Shown here piece after piece: positions 21,242-33,120 of a stretch of 64,000 bases of DNA; position 1 is the stretch's first letter, and every line of letters begins with the position of its first letter. Under the pieces are notes generated by a model. The model was given only the letters and a program-made list of their open reading frames with translations. It was not told the DNA's origin and searched no databases. The stretch comes from Colius striatus (taxonomy: Eukaryota > Chordata > Aves > Coliiformes > Coliidae). The DNA lies in NCBI RefSeq assembly GCF_028858725.1, contig NC_084781.1, forward strand, positions 6,022,513 to 6,086,512, given 5' to 3'. Position numbers and translations under genes: made by a program.

Positions 21242-21247
21242 TTTAAT
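21242..21247 (-). promoter_or_regulatory. Poly(A) signal ATTAAA of CD3E
   Basis: ATTAAA on the minus strand, 230 bases past the CD3E stop codon; the likely transcript end is just below 21230. Confidence 0.6.
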
Positions 21248-21476
21248 GAGAAGGAAAACTTCTCTTAACAATGTGCTTGCTTGTTTCTTTTCCCTGAAGT
21301 CCATCTGAAGGCCGAAGGAAGGCCTCAGGGTGGGACAGGGATGGCAGAGGGTGCCTGTCCTGTGAAGCCTCCTGCCTTACCCCAGAAGGCTGGGCCTCAG
21401 CAGGCCTCCAGAGACCCAGGATGGAGGTGAGCAGAAGCACTGAGCCCCTCTGTGCCCATTTGCCAGCCTGGCAACT

Positions 21477-24400
21477 TCAGAAGCCCCTGGACTCCAGGCC
21501 TGCATAGACCTCCCGCTGGCCTTTCCGGATGGGCTGTAGGAACAGGAGAGAGGTTAGTGTGGGAATCCTCACTGGCACACCCTCAAACAATGGTAGGGTC
21601 TCAGTCCACACAAACTGTGGGGAAAACCACCAGAGAGAGCAGGTGTGCTGCTGTGGGAGCGTGTGCAGGAAGCTGCCTTGCTGCTCCCCACTGCCTGTGG
21701 CAGCACTGCCAGGAGCGACTACACCCTGGAAACCTTTTACCTCTGCTCCTGGGAAAGATCAGAGGTCAACTGGTGCTTCATCAGAGAGCAGAAAAGGTAA
21801 GTCAGCTTTGGCTACCCCTCCCCAGCCAGCAAAGAGAGATGGAAAAATGCAGGTACTCCTTACCTCATAGTCTGGGTTTGGAACCGGGGGAGGACGCTGC
21901 ATCTTCTGACCTGCACCAAAGAGAAGTCATCCTGGGTGATGACTGGTATAGCACAGCATGAGGGACTCTCACAAGGCTGACCCCAGGATAACATGTACTG
22001 TGTTACAGTTGACATGCACTGATTTATAGTTTACATCAGCCCCCAATGTCTAATCACGTGTTGTGCCTGTGGATCTGATTGTTGGTCTTTGCCTGAGGCA
22101 GCAGCCAGGCTCCTGAGCTGAGCACTGGCTTTGTAGTTTGCTCCGGCAGGGACCCAGAGCGCAGCAGCCTCTGAAGCCGTTTGCCCTGGGCAGGAAGCCT
22201 GTGGCACCAGCCATCCCCAGCCTGGGGCCAGAGGGCAGCCCACAGGCACAGGTGGGCCAGCAGCAGCACTGCTTGGCAAGGCTGCAAGCTCAGCAGGGAC
22301 AAGGGTTTAGTTTAGTGCTTAGCACACACCATGGAGAGCAGGGAGGCCCACAGTGGCTCTTACCTCGTGGCCGGCTGCCGGTGCTACTGCTCGCTCTCCC
22401 CTTCCTGTCTTTGCTGAAGTAATAGACCAGAATCAGCACCCCAAAGGTGATGAGAAGATCTGCAGTGATGATCCCTGTCACTGCCAAGGTATCCAGCTCC
22501 TCACAGTTTGCACACACTGCCAGCAGGAGAGGTGAAGGAGCTCAGAGATGGACACTCTCTTTGCAGCCCATAGCCCAACTACTTTTCCACTCACCTCTGG
22601 CATTCAGGTACATTTCATGCTTCCTATTACCAGAGGAGCAACTGATGTTGGTAGGAGAGCTGTTGTGGTCCTCTATAACGTACTTCCTCTCCTTGGTGTC
22701 TGCCTTTATCCCAGTTACCTGCCAGGTTATGCTCTCGTCAGTCAAGGGACATGTGATTGTCACCGTGGTTCCAGAAATCTCCACCACGAAGTCTTTATGG
22801 GAAGATGGGACAAGAAGGGAAAGCAGCATTACCAACAGCTTCTGAGCAGTGTTTCCTGCCCACCCTTGATCCCACCATGGCAGATTGCTCTACAAAACCT
22901 TCGATTTCATGGTGAAGTGCAAATTCCCTCTGTATGTGCCCTCTGCCTGCACGCTTTCCTTTAGCTTTTCCCACTGGTTCTCTGCAACACCCAACAGAGC
23001 AAAATACTACCCCAGAGTGTTTGGCTGTGTCAGACAGCCTGGCCACCTGCCCCTCAGGGCTCTAATTATTCAAAGCCTTGCTGGTCCCTGCAAATGGCCC
23101 ACCCTGCCTGGAGGCACTGACAGCAATTAGGTGCAACTTGGCACAGCTGATATTTCTGATTGGTGTTTACAGTAGCAAGGAAATCCTTTCCTCCTAAAAC
23201 ACTGCTTGAATTCAGGAATTTCCATCTGCTTTTCAGTCCTCACCTGTGAGGCATCTGTAGCCTTTATATCATGTTAAACAGTTAACAATACTGGTAAAAT
23301 ACACTTACCCCCCTGTGCTTCGGTCTCATCTGTAAAGGAGAGAATAGGAAGTGTTAATGACTTTTACTGCTTGTAGCTGTTGGGAAATGCCTGCCCTACC
23401 CTTGCTCAGGGGTCACTAGGGAAATTCACTAGGGCAATGCAATCAGTAACACAGTAACAATCAGTGCACAGGAAGATGTTCCTGTCCCACAATACCTGCA
23501 AAATCCAACTATTTCTATTTGACTTTTAGCCCTCACTTGTAAGACACAGTTGGTCTTTTGATGGTAGTGAATACTCAAGAATGCTGATAAGACACTTACC
23601 CTGCTGAGCTGCTGTGCCAACTGCAAAAGAAAGCATAGTAAGAGGTAAGTAATATAGCTGTTGCCATCAGACACCTTTCCTACTGGAAGCCTATCCTCTC
23701 TGAATTCAGCTGCTTGAAAGAGATGTTTCTACGCCTACATCTCCGTTAAAGGCATTAGAAACATTCTGTTAGCTGAGACAGGATGTTGTTTTGAAATGAA
23801 GCCTTTTCCTTTAGAAGCCATTTTTAACCCGAACTAACGCAGAATGGAAACTTCCAGACCCAGTTTAGAAAAAGGGCTTACAGCAAGCTGCTCACCCAGC
23901 AATTTTGCCTCATTGTGGACCAAAGACTGCTGGACAACCATGCCTGGTTTCTGCAGTAAGAACCACTGTCCTCTGCAGGAGTGTACTCCCTGGAGGATCG
24001 TGCCAGAGTTAATGCTGTAAAGCTATTTATCTATGTGAATTTTCTCTCTTGGTAGCTCCTTGAAGTGTCTAGAGCTGGAGTATTCCAGGAGCAGTTTTTA
24101 GGAGGTCTGAATCTGACTTGCAATTTAAAGATGTTGACAGAAAGCGAGAGAGGTAAATGAAGGAATGAGCTGTGTTCATGTGCTCGTTGCTGTTGCCTTT
24201 CCTGCTTTACAGTAGGAGCTACTTGCAGCAACATTGTAGATTTGAAATTCCCCAGAAGTGGGACTTGGCTGGAGAGAAGGGGATCTGATATTTTTTTCTC
24301 TATATAAGTTGAATTTAAATTTGAAACAGCAGCAGCTGTTGCTAAACTGAATGTTTTCAGTCTGCTCAAAGACCAGCAGCTGGTATTTGCAGCTATTGGC

Positions 24401-24807
24401 ACAGTAGCTGTAATCTTATGATCTTTTCTTACAAACTTATCTCTCACAGTTACCAGCTTCGTTGTAGTATTTACAGATCCTCTGCACTCCATCCTAAACC
24501 AATTTTCTAGCCTGGTCAGTTCCAGCCTTGAAGATGGGAGTTGCTGCCACTCCCATGGGATTGCTCTAAATCTGAGCTGAAGATTTTAACTCATAAGCAG
24601 AAAATGGTTTAAGAAAAGTGAGCGAGTAAAGCATAAACCACTAAAAGTGAATTTCCAGAGCCTTTTAGTTCACACTGCTGCAAAGCCACTCACAGCCCCA
24701 TGCTCTCTCCTCAGCAGCCCTGGGCAGGTCCCGGTGGGCTCCAGCCAGCTGTACTCACCCACACAGAGCAGGAGGCCCAGCAGAGGCAAGGACAGCTCCG
24801 ACCTCAT
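21477..24807 (-). CDS. CD3E: CD3 epsilon chain of the T-cell receptor complex, 181 aa
   Basis: CD3 epsilon pairs with CD3 gamma/delta and carries an ITAM for ZAP70 recruitment. Exons in transcript order: 24807-24759, 23620-23600, 23329-23309, 22792-22595, 22516-22364, 21910-21864, 21533-21477. Exon 1 gives the signal peptide MRSELSLPLLGLLLCV. Two 21-nt micro-exons, both phase 1, encode the acidic N-terminus ending DETEAQG. The Ig domain has Cys45 and Cys82 and N-glycosylation motifs NSS and NIS. A CANC motif (98-101) and a membrane segment with Asp116 follow. The tail has the proline-rich RPPPVPNPDY block (Nck-type site overlapping the ITAM in mammals) and the ITAM YEPI (162-165) with YAGL (173-176). 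Complete and apparently functional. It is convergent with CD3 gamma/delta and divergent from MPZL2. Confidence 0.96.
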
Positions 24808-27555
24808 CCTGCCGTTCCAACTCATCTCGCTCTCCTCAGATGGGCATCACGGAGGCCGGCTGCCAGAGAAGAAAGAACACATCAGCTTTGCAAGTTCCAT
24901 TTACAAGAAGAGAGGCTCAGGCTGTTTTCCCAGAACTGTGTGTGGCAACGGACCGAGCAGTGCTGGGGAGACGCGTTTCCAGTGCCAGCTGCAGCAGGCC
25001 AGGCACAGGGAACGTGGCTGCTGAAGTGAGCCCGGGCCAGGAAGTGCGGAGGCTCAAACGTCTTCAGCCCACGTCACTGACAACGAGGGGTGGCTGCTCT
25101 GTGGGGTGGCTGCTCTGCACCGGCCCCGTTCGCCTCTCAGGAGACCTGTTCCAACTGCCCCAGGAGCAGCAGGAGAGGTACATGAGCCTGGATGCCACTT
25201 GCTGTCGGGACCTGTCTAACAACATTTCAAAGCAAAGTGTCTCTGAAGTTCAAGCGCTGCCCTCCAGACAGGCCCTCGATGACGTGCTGTGCAGCCTTCG
25301 TACCCATGTTACAAATGGTACCCACCACAAAATCATCTTTATTTCTTTGCATCACCTTGATATCTGCCTTCTTCCCAGTCTAGCAGCCCATGGTAAGTGC
25401 TGAGGGGAAGGCTAAGGCTGTTCAGAGCATGCCTCTGTCCCACGAGTTGCTAAAAGCAGAAGGGCACATGGTGTAGCAAATGCACCCCGAAAGCCTGCAC
25501 CATCCTTCCGTGCCCAGACCCCGTGCTCCAGCACCCCTGCCTGTCTGCAGCCTTTGCTGCAGCTCTTTTGGGATGGCTTCCCTGGGTTAGCTGCCCAGAC
25601 CAGTGCTCTGGTCCCACTAGATGGGGCTCCTGCCTTTCCCTGCTTGCACACCGCTGCTCTCACTGACCTCAACACTGTGGGCCTTTAATTCAATTCTTAA
25701 TAGTTCACCGATTGTTACCTGTCAGACCTTTCTTTTACTACCTTCTGTTTCAGGAGGAAAAATGAGCAAATTTATGTTACTACTAAGGGTGTCAGGGACA
25801 TAGTTCTCTCTTAGCAGTTGGGGTGGGCACATTTTTAACCAAGATGCTGAAGGTTAGTAAAAGTCTGCAAGTCTGTAAACAGCACCTCATCCCAGCCCTG
25901 TGTGTTACTCCAGGGTGGTGTTGGTGCGAGCCACAGGCTTGGCACACGGCCAGGGTGGCCAAAAGGCTGTTCCAGCAAGAAACACCCTTGTCCTACTGGA
26001 CCCTGCATGGGCTGCCTGAGGCTGAGACAGCGCTGTTATGCAGAAAGATGACATTAGGAGGCAGCAGCAAACTGACTGCAAGAGGTTTGTGGAGGACTGT
26101 CCCTCCTAGGAGGGACCTCAAGCTGGAGCAAAGGAGGGACGAGGGGAGTGCTCCAGGAGGAGGAGGAAGGAGTGGCAGACATTATCGGTGATAAACTGAC
26201 AATAACAGCCATTACCTGTCCCCCTGCACTGCTGGGGTAGCGGGGAGGAGGTAGAGAAATGGGGAGCAAGAAGGTTGCTGAGTGGAGGGCTGGTGGGAGG
26301 ATGGTTTTAATTGCCCAGCAGTAATGTTCTCATCATTCTACAGTGTTTTGTTTGGTTTCTTGTCATTATGGGTAGTGGGTTGAGTCTGTTTTGTTTGTGA
26401 CCATGGTTGTGGGGGGAGCCCTCCCTGTTCATGTCTCAGTCCCCAAGGCCCTTTCTTGTGTTTTCTCTTCCCCATCCCACCATGGTGGGTGAGTGAGTGA
26501 GCAGCTGCGTGGGGCTTTGTTCCCAGTCAGAGCCTGCATCAGGGCACAGCACAAGGTGCCATTGCTCCGCTCTGTAGCTCTGGGTTGAAGGCAGCCCTTC
26601 CAGGCACCCAGAGGTGAGGGCATCCTCCCCTCCCAGTCCCTGCCGTGGCACCACTGCAAAGTACCATCGGTCACAACAAACACACTTAACCTGGGATGGC
26701 TTCTTGTAAATAGAGCACAGACCAAATACAAACACAGCCACAGCCAGCAGCAGCTCCTGCTCTTAAAGTGATTTATGGTCTTTGAATGCAAACATCCTTA
26801 TTTTGCCAACACACGTGCAGGACTCAGCTCCCTGCTCTCACAGCTGCCATGTGCCAGGACAATATTTTGTGTTGCACTGAGTTTCTCTTGAACCTTGGGC
26901 TGCTACTTAAGCACAGAAGGTTTCCCTGCTGTGCCCTGGGACTCTTGCTGGACCAGCATAGTCTGGCTTTCCCAAGGGTTCTTCTGCACAATGGCTGCAG
27001 CCACGTCAGATTCTCACGCTCACTTCATTGCACCCTAGGCGCCTGTGTTTCAGGATCCTTCTGGATGTGTGTCCCCACAGACTGTCTGTTTTGGGTTGCT
27101 TTTTTTTTGAGTGCTTGCAGGTTTTTGTCAAACAAATAGTTGTTAATTCCTTCAGGTTGTCACTAAACACCTTCAGGCAAACTTTCTTTTAGGAGCAAAA
27201 TTACCTCCCACGGAGGGGAGTGGTTTCAGATGGAAGCTGGGAGGAGGAATGATTGCAACACCAAAGAGCAAAGGAATATGGGAGGCAGAAGAAGTTCATC
27301 TCACCTTGAAAATCTCTCTCTTTTCTGTACAGCCCTGAGCTGTGCTGGCCGCACCTCGCCTTTCAGGGTGAGGGCAGGGAGTGCTCTCTGACTCAAGCAG
27401 AAAGGAGTTTGCCTCGCAGGCCAAGCTGAAGGGAATTTGCTCTGCTGTGCTGGGAAGGCTTTGAGAAACTCCTCTTTCATCTGGTTATCAAGAACACAGA
27501 CCGAATTTCTGGTTCAGGTGCCGCTCAACCTGCGGAGCACGGACTTGTCTTCCCG
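24808..27555. other. Shared upstream region of CD3E and MPZL2 (head to head)
   Basis: 2.7 kb between the two start codons. An ETS-type AGGAAGTG lies near 25038 within a short GC-rich patch upstream of CD3E. No coding exon is convincing. The arrangement matches the mammalian head-to-head pair. Promoter elements for MPZL2 are not clear. Confidence 0.5.
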
Positions 27556-30500
27556 ATGCGCGGCCCCAGCTGGCTGGGTGCTGTGCTCCTCCTGGGGCTA
27601 CAGCTCCGAGGTAAGGAAACCTGCTGCGCTCTGGCCTGACTGCCATCTTGACTTTCCTCTTCTGATCCCTTAATTACCGTCCTCGTTAAGGCAGCGACTT
27701 CGTAGAAGTCCCGGGTACTGTCGTGGACGGTTGCTGCGATTCCTTTGGTCCGGGGCTGGCTGCAAGCGACACCAAGTGCTCGAGTTTCTCTGACAAACAG
27801 GTTTAGGTGTGCTCAAGCGGAAGAAGAACACTGATCTCATTCTGAGCTCCAGTTACACATCTTTTCCTCTCCTGCCAGGAACCTGGACTTTACTCCTAGA
27901 CGGTTTTTTTCCGCTGTCTTTGTTCCTAGACAATCAGAGATTGTTAAGCAGCACTGGGCTTAGATTCTTTATGCAACTGCAACTCCAGGCTGACAATAGA
28001 CTGGCTTGATTTTCCCAGTGGTTTCTATCAATGCAGCTGCAATGCAAGAACCCCATGGCCTCACACCTTTCCCAAAGGCATCTGCAAAGGATATGCTCAG
28101 AAGCCCATCTTACAATAAGCAATTGAAACTTATTTCCCACCGTTGTTCTTTTAAAAGAGTTTAAAATGAAACAATCTGTCCCCAAATCTTTGGAGGAGAA
28201 ACCTGATCTCTGCCAACAAAGTATTCTTCAAACGTTAACACCTTCAGTGTTTTGGCATTTCATTTTGTGCAAGGCAAGGAAGTCTTTGGTAACAAATTAT
28301 TATCACAGACAGGAAATGCATCAGTTGTCTTTGTTACAAAGCCGTATTTTACAACCCCAGATAAGCTTTTTTCCCTTGTCTCGCGCTGGGGTGGGTTCAG
28401 TTAATCTTCCATCAAATTACTAGCATTTTCTTTTTGAGCTGGGTCAGAGGAACCTAATGAGGGCACATGGTCCAGAACAGGGAGGATTTTCCCTTTCAGT
28501 AGCAGCAAGACCTTCAGCTCAGCAGTGCTGCTCTGTGGAAACTAACCCCCATCTCAGAGAGCTGAAGGAGGAAAAGCAGGGACGTGCAGCGTTTTGGCAG
28601 CACCCATATGCCAGGGTGACTGAACTCAGTCTGGGACGGCTGGGCAAGCCAGCAGAGAGCTGGAGCTTGAGCCTGAGGGGCACCTTCAGCAACCTCTGGG
28701 GTTTCCTCTTTTTTGTGTTTCCCCTGACTCACTGCTGTCTTGCTGATGGTCTCTTTTGGGATAGCTTCGAGTTAGCGATGCATAACCTATTTTTGAAGCA
28801 GCAGCTGTGGTGGTTTGGGTAGCAGAGGATGTTTGTTTGATAAACAAATGGTAGCAGATTTACCTTAAGAATTTCCTGTTGAGTTCCTCAGCCTGGCTAC
28901 ATTTGACTGTAGTTGTCCAGATGGCTTATTAACCTTCTAACAGGCATTTCTTACATCAGTGATTGCAGTTTTCAGCATGGTGTGCAAGACACTCGGGCTG
29001 ACAAGTGTATATACAGGTGTATGAAGGGAAGTTCCAGTCTTACTTGAAAGGCTGAAGAAATGTGCTTGGGGACTTGAGTGCAGCAGAGTGTAATCACTTG
29101 TGAACAGGACAAACACATGAAAAGTTACATAGTATTGTTAGTGCCAGTCAGGAGCAAGTGAATATTTAAGGAGGGGTGGCATTTCCAACAGCATTGCACC
29201 TCCTGAATGTCAAGTTTGCTCATGCCTGAAGAGAGACGTTTCCCCTAAAACAAAGCCTGTAGTCTCTTTAGGCAAGTCCTTTTTGCTATTCCTTTCTCAG
29301 CCAGTTATCTGACCTGTAAGGCTTTTAATGTGGAACCACAAAGATACAGAGATTAACCCAGCACTGTGCAACACAAAATGCACAAAGGATCTGGGGGATC
29401 TCCTGGGTTCTGCATAGACAGGATCCCCTCCCTCAGTAATCACATCACTGTGCCTGTGACTGCCTGTTAAACATTGATTGAGGGAGATAAGGCAAGCTCC
29501 CCTGTAGACTAAATGCAGATAAGGAAACGTGATAAGCTTGCTCTCAGACAGGAGTTTTCTTCCCCTCTAACCTCTGCTGTTTTCCCTGCAGCACTGTGGC
29601 CTGTGGCAGCCGTGGAAGTTCACACTTCCAAGGAGGTGGATGCTGTGAATGGCACTAACCTTCGGTTAAGATGCACCTTTTCCAGCAGCAGCCCTATCAG
29701 CCAGCAGCTGTCTGTGACCTGGAACTTCCAGCCCGAGGACCTGAGCGCTCATGAGCCAGTAAGTGAGGCTTTTATGCTCTGTGTCACTGATGCACACTTG
29801 CCCAGACAAGGCCTAGTGCTGGCTCAGCCTGGTGACTGAAAGGCACCGGGCCCCAGTTCAGCCGAGAGCAACTGCATCAACGCAGCTCTCTGCAGATTAG
29901 GCCACGTGTCTCAGCCAGTACAGCCCCGCTGTCACGGGCTGCTCCTGTCACAAAGACCTCACAGTGTGTGGGAATGATGGCTTCCTCCCTTTCCTGTAGG
30001 TGTTTTATTACCTGAAGGAGCCCTACAAGCTGTCTGCTGGACGCTTTAAGGAGCGAGTCACCTGGGATGGGAATATCGAGCGCAATGACGTTTCCATCAT
30101 CATCTGGAACCTGCAGCCCACTGACAACGGGACGTTCACCTGCCAGGTGAAGAACCCCCCAGATGTCGATGGCAAAATTGGTGAAGTGCGCCTCAGAGTT
30201 GTGCAGAAAGGTGAGAGGCCAAGAAACCCCCCCCCCGGAGCTCCTGGGAACGTAGGCACTGCGAAGCATCGGCAGGTCTTCCTCCAGACTTGGGAAAACC
30301 TATCAAAGAGAAACGATGATCAAGAGAAAGCAGGAGGGTGGCTCATGGATACGAGGGGGAAAGAAGCCCGAGGAAAGGTTTTATTCGGGGATGCAGGCTG
30401 CCTGCCTCATGCTGACAGCCCTCTCGTTTGTTTCTCTGTCTCCCTGCAGTGCACTTCTCAGAAGTCCACTTCCTGGCGGTGGCCATTGGGTCTGCCTGTG

Positions 30501-31080
30501 TCCTGATGATCATCGTGGTGACAGTTGTGATTGTCTGTCGTCACCGGCGGAAGAAAGCACAAGAGAAGAGGCTCAAGGCGGCAGACACTGAACTGTAAGG
30601 ACAGGGGAGAGAGAAAGGCTGCTGGGAAAGCTTGTCAGATATAACTTTAAAGCTATTCTGAATCATTGGCTCGGGCCCTAGACTAAGCATCTACAATGCA
30701 AAACTGCCAGCACAATTAGCAGTAATTGGCTGCTTACTTGCTGTCAGAACAGAGCCCCAGGATGAACAAGCTTTGGAGTCCTCATTTTGCTCTCGCCCTT
30801 GACAGTGGCTCCTCACTCAGAGGAACTGCCAGCTGTGGTGGTTGTTGGCAAGTGATCACACTGTTCTTTCCCCCACGACCAGACACTGGTCACCATGCAT
30901 GTCGTGTGCTTATCATCATATAAACTTCTTTCATATGTTATGTGTAACTCAGGTGACTCTGCTGCTCAGAATATCTGACACTCATTTGCACTCTTTTCCT
31001 TTCTTTTTCTGTTTTATAACAGCAGAGAAAAGGAGAAACTGAAGGTTAAAGAAAAGGAAGCCATTCCATTAGAAGACTAG
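27556..31080 (+). CDS. MPZL2: Myelin protein zero-like 2 (EVA1), 211 aa
   Basis: Homophilic adhesion protein of thymic and other epithelia. Exons: 27556-27610, 29592-29758, 30000-30210, 30450-30594, 31023-31080. A signal peptide with the [17 protein letters not shown] core is followed by [12 protein letters not shown], as in human (LWPIAAVEIYTS). One V domain has Cys46 and Cys122, WNF core, and motifs VNGTN and DNGTF for N-glycosylation. [13 protein letters not shown] is nearly identical to human. The membrane segment is at about 152-174, with a basic tail ([11 protein letters not shown]) ending EAIPLED. The last acceptor could be read three bases later (CAGCAG), dropping one Arg. The acidic end corresponds to the human VYLEDTD. 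Confidence 0.95.
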
Positions 31081-32768
31081 AGGTGTTTGGTGTATACGAC
31101 ACAGGTATCCCCTCATTCTCTAATGAACGTCTCAGCAGTTGCTGCAGATTTCCTAAGACAGTCTTGGGGGCATTTCACATCTGTGGTCGTGGTAGCCATA
31201 AACACAAACAACTGAGACCACAGTCACACTTTGATCTTAAGGAGCCTTCAGAGAGTCAGACGACTGAAGAGGCAGGGCAGCCAGAAGAGATTTCTCTACC
31301 AAAAATACTGAGGATCATTGTCAGGAGAGCTGCTGTTGCTGCTTTCTGTGACCTGCCTGCTTTGTGGATAAACAGCAATGGATTCATTTCTTTTCACCAG
31401 TTTTGAATCTGCTTTTTGATTGATTTAATCTGCATTGGTTTTCAATTGCTGCAGGAAGGTTGAGACTGTTTTCAGATTTGCTGGCTTTGCTGAAACGTTT
31501 CAGCTTAATTCTTACCCACTCAGTTTCTGAGGTCAGCAGTTGCCTCTAGTATTTTTGGGTTTGACAGTAACCCTGAGTAATGAATCTTCTTTGTTTTTCT
31601 TGTAATTTTTCTTTTTAGGTACTTGTAAAGCAGCTGGTGAAAGCTTGTAATTTGGGATGTTTGAACAAAGCTGAACTACAGATGCCTCACGCTGCAAGCG
31701 TGGTATCCCTGCTCAACCTGAAATTCTTGCAATGGATGAGAATGACGTGAAGTTGTGAATTTCCTTCAGTCAGTGAGGCAAAGGGGGAGGAACTCCCACA
31801 AACAAGGAACTGTTTTGAATCTTCACACCTGCACAATGTGTAGAAAGCTCCTCTGAAGATGGAAAAATGCCCAAAGACTTGAACAAACTGCCACAGTGGC
31901 TGACTGAACAGAGTCTTTCAAAATGTGTGAGCAGACCTGCTCATGGACCTTAAAAATTGCAAGGTGCCCTATTTTTCCTCCCTCAGAATCCTCTTTGACA
32001 CCATAACAGCAGGACTGTGTGAGGGACGAGAGCAGCAGCAGCCACTTGCTACACTGTAAAGCTCTTTGCTACTTTAACTGGGAAGTATTACAGTTGGGGA
32101 ACGCTGTTACTAGGGATAATGTTTACTGGGGGCTGTGTTTCATATTGCTCTCTTGCAGTTTCAGTAGTCATTGTACATATGGCAGCTGAAGCCCCTGCCT
32201 GCTGCTGTGCAGTGCCCGGCCCTGTGCTGCGGCCGCTCTCCTTTTCCCCCTCCTGCTCTGCCATATGTCCCTTGGCCTTGCCCCACGTACAATGGAGCCA
32301 CACACTGTGCTGCTTTCCCCTGCTCAGCAGCATTGCCACAAGTCTTAGGCACCCCAAATCTTTGGCTGGCAGGGGCTGCTGGAGTCCGGCTCCCGGGTCT
32401 GCCCTGAAGCCGTGCTGCGCCTGTCCCGCCGCTGTGGGCCGGGGTAGTCATTCCATGGCTGCCAGCGTGGTATTGGCCTTCCACCACCAGCACCCCTGTC
32501 TCTTTGGGTGCTGTTTATCGCCCCGGTGCCCACCAGCCCACCTTGCCTCTGTGTTTGATGTGCTTCCTTAGCCCAGACCCCGTGCTTCCATCTGTCTGAC
32601 CTCTGTAAGCCACCTGAGGCCCCAGCTCTTTGCCAGGGCCGAGCTGTTACAGCCCTTAACCAGCACCCACTCCAAACGCCAACCTCCCCGCTTCGCCGCT
32701 GTCTGTATGATGCAATGTGCTGGCCGCATTATCTGTTTGTGTAGCTTCGTACGGGACCACGAACGTTA

Positions 32769-32774
32769 AATAAA
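32769..32774 (+). promoter_or_regulatory. Candidate poly(A) signal AATAAA of MPZL2
   Basis: First AATAAA after the MPZL2 stop, 1.7 kb downstream and just before the MPZL3 CpG island. The intervening 31081-32768 is probably 3' UTR; no other gene is seen in it. Confidence 0.45.
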
Positions 32775-32799
32775 TGTACCTGGTGGAGCGCAGCGCTGG

Positions 32800-33120
32800 C
32801 GTGGTGCTGTGAGGCGGGGGCGGCGCGGCCCGCCGCAGCCCGGGCCCGTCCAGCCGGAGGGCATTCCGCTCCGGAGCGTACCGAAGCTCGGGCAGGGGCC
32901 GTCCGGGGGCTCCAGGTGAGCGGCGCTGCCGCGGCCCCGCTCCGCCTCCGCCCGGCCCAGGTGTGAGGAGCGCCGCCGCCATCTTGCGGCCGCCCCGCCC
33001 TCACCTGCGCTCCCTCAGGTGAGCCGCCATGTTGCGGCCCTGAGCGCGGCCGGGATGAGGCGCGGCGAGGCGGCGGCCGGCCGCCCGCTCCTCCTGCCGC
33101 GGGGGACTCTGCTTCTGCTC
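32800..33120 (+). promoter_or_regulatory. CpG-island promoter of MPZL3
   Basis: GC- and CpG-rich sequence spans the first MPZL3 exon. No TATA box. A short upstream open frame, ATG at 33029 to TGA at 33043 (MLRP), has a strong GCCGCC start context and ends 11 bases before the main ATG. Confidence 0.65.

Noticed and set aside
24031-24492. 153-codon minus-strand frame in CD3E intron 1
   Set aside because: No family resemblance and no splice signals joining it to CD3E.
33019-33054. Upstream in-frame GTG as start of MPZL3
   Set aside because: ATG at 33055 opens a normal signal peptide; a GTG start is not needed.
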